Shown here piece by piece: positions 5,512-5,835 of a stretch of DNA of 5,835 bases; position 1 is the first letter of the stretch; every line of letters begins with the position of its first letter. The DNA is from Desulfatitalea sp. (GTDB lineage: Bacteria; Desulfobacterota; Desulfobacteria; Desulfobacterales; Desulfosarcinaceae). The notes beneath the pieces are model-generated. The model was not told where the DNA came from. It made no database searches and worked only from the letters and a program-made list of their open reading frames with translations. A program made the position numbers and the translations under genes. The stretch is taken from assembly GCA_018224505.1 (NCBI GenBank), contig JAGTVD010000161.1, positions 1 to 5,835 on the forward strand. Reading direction: 5' to 3'.

Positions 5512-5835
5512 TTACTCGAGTTTCCCGCGAATTGCGCGCACCAGGTCCATGCGGCCACGCTTTTCCAGGGCCGGCAGGAGTTCCAGGTAAAAAGGCGCCC
5601 GGTGCCGGATATCGATCCGGAACGGTTCAAACATGTCCGGCGTGACATCGTCTTCTGCAAAGGCGCGGGTTTTGTGCAGGGCATCGATGGCCACCAGGCC
5701 GGTCATGGTCCGGACGCATTTTTCGCACTTGCCGCAGTTTAAACGATCTTCGACATTGGCCAGGCACACCCTGAAATTCTGGAAACCCGGCGCCCAGTCC
5801 GCAACGAGCCGAAGCTTGTCGATCCGCTTTAAATG
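5512..5835 (-). CDS. C-terminal part of an uncharacterised protein with a QueC-like CxxCxxC cluster (cut by window edge)
   Basis: The frame is open to the window edge, so only the last 107 residues are visible. The segment begins HLKRIDKLRLVADW, continues to FRVC, and then has LNCGKCEKCVRTM with cysteines at visible residues 24, 34, 37 and 40. A CGxCxxCxxR cluster of this kind is the zinc site near the C-terminus of QueC-type PP-loop ATPases (7-cyano-7-deazaguanine synthase), and other uncharacterised PP-loop-like proteins end in similar NCGxCEKCxRT motifs. The nucleotide-binding N-terminus lies outside the window, so family and reaction are unproven. After the cluster, the remaining 65 residues or so are charged and helical, longer than the QueC tail, which argues against QueC itself. 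The GTG at 5769 is an internal codon, not the start. A possible terminator follows the TAA. Confidence 0.7.
   Translation of the reverse strand, partial: HLKRIDKLRLVADWAPGFQNFRVCLANVEDRLNCGKCEKCVRTMTGLVAIDALHKTRAFAEDDVTPDMFEPFRIDIRHRAPFYLELLPALEKRGRMDLVRAIRGKLE

Overview
This window is moderately GC-rich bacterial DNA. Every gene I can support lies on the minus strand, so reading order runs from high to low coordinates. The gene content points to an anaerobic bacterium, most likely a sulfate-reducer-like Desulfobacterota. It includes a UGA-encoded selenoprotein of the glycine/D-proline reductase B family, a DcmR-like MEDS-domain regulator, a secreted DUF3047 protein and a membrane class III nucleotide cyclase. 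The taxonomic guess is an inference; nothing here is diagnostic.

Layout, in transcription order. (1) 5835-5512: C-terminal part of an uncharacterised protein with a CxxCxxC cluster like that of QueC-type PP-loop proteins, followed by a possible terminator. (2) 5242-3788: two-helix membrane protein with a class III adenylate/guanylate cyclase domain and a PilZ-like C-terminus. A perfect TTGACA box lies just upstream. (3) 3787-3462: a 326-base gap with ambiguous, codon-aligned open frames on both strands. (4) 3461-2721: secreted DUF3047 protein with a strong Shine-Dalgarno site. (5) 2720-2531: an unusually structured promoter and leader. (6) 2530-1313: selenoprotein, read through an in-frame UGA at 2071-2069. 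A normal gene caller would split it into two proteins of about 153 and 245 residues. (7) 1312-1204: terminator-like hairpin, then a predicted three-way junction that sequesters the next Shine-Dalgarno site. (8) 1203-894: small secreted protein resembling the C-terminal part of DUF3179, broken by one extra base. (9) 777-46: HTH plus MEDS regulator with a tandem repeat across its start codon.

The genes do not form an obvious single pathway. The spacing suggests mostly separate transcription units: the selenoprotein and the cyclase each have a plausible promoter. The small DUF3179-like gene could be reached by read-through from the selenoprotein. No partner subunit of a glycine or proline reductase and no selenium-incorporation gene is present, so the selenoprotein looks like a stand-alone member with an unknown substrate. 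The most noteworthy items are the recoded selenoprotein with its SECIS-like hairpin, the three-way junction over a start site, the frameshift in the DUF3179-like gene, and the non-standard substrate residues of the cyclase.
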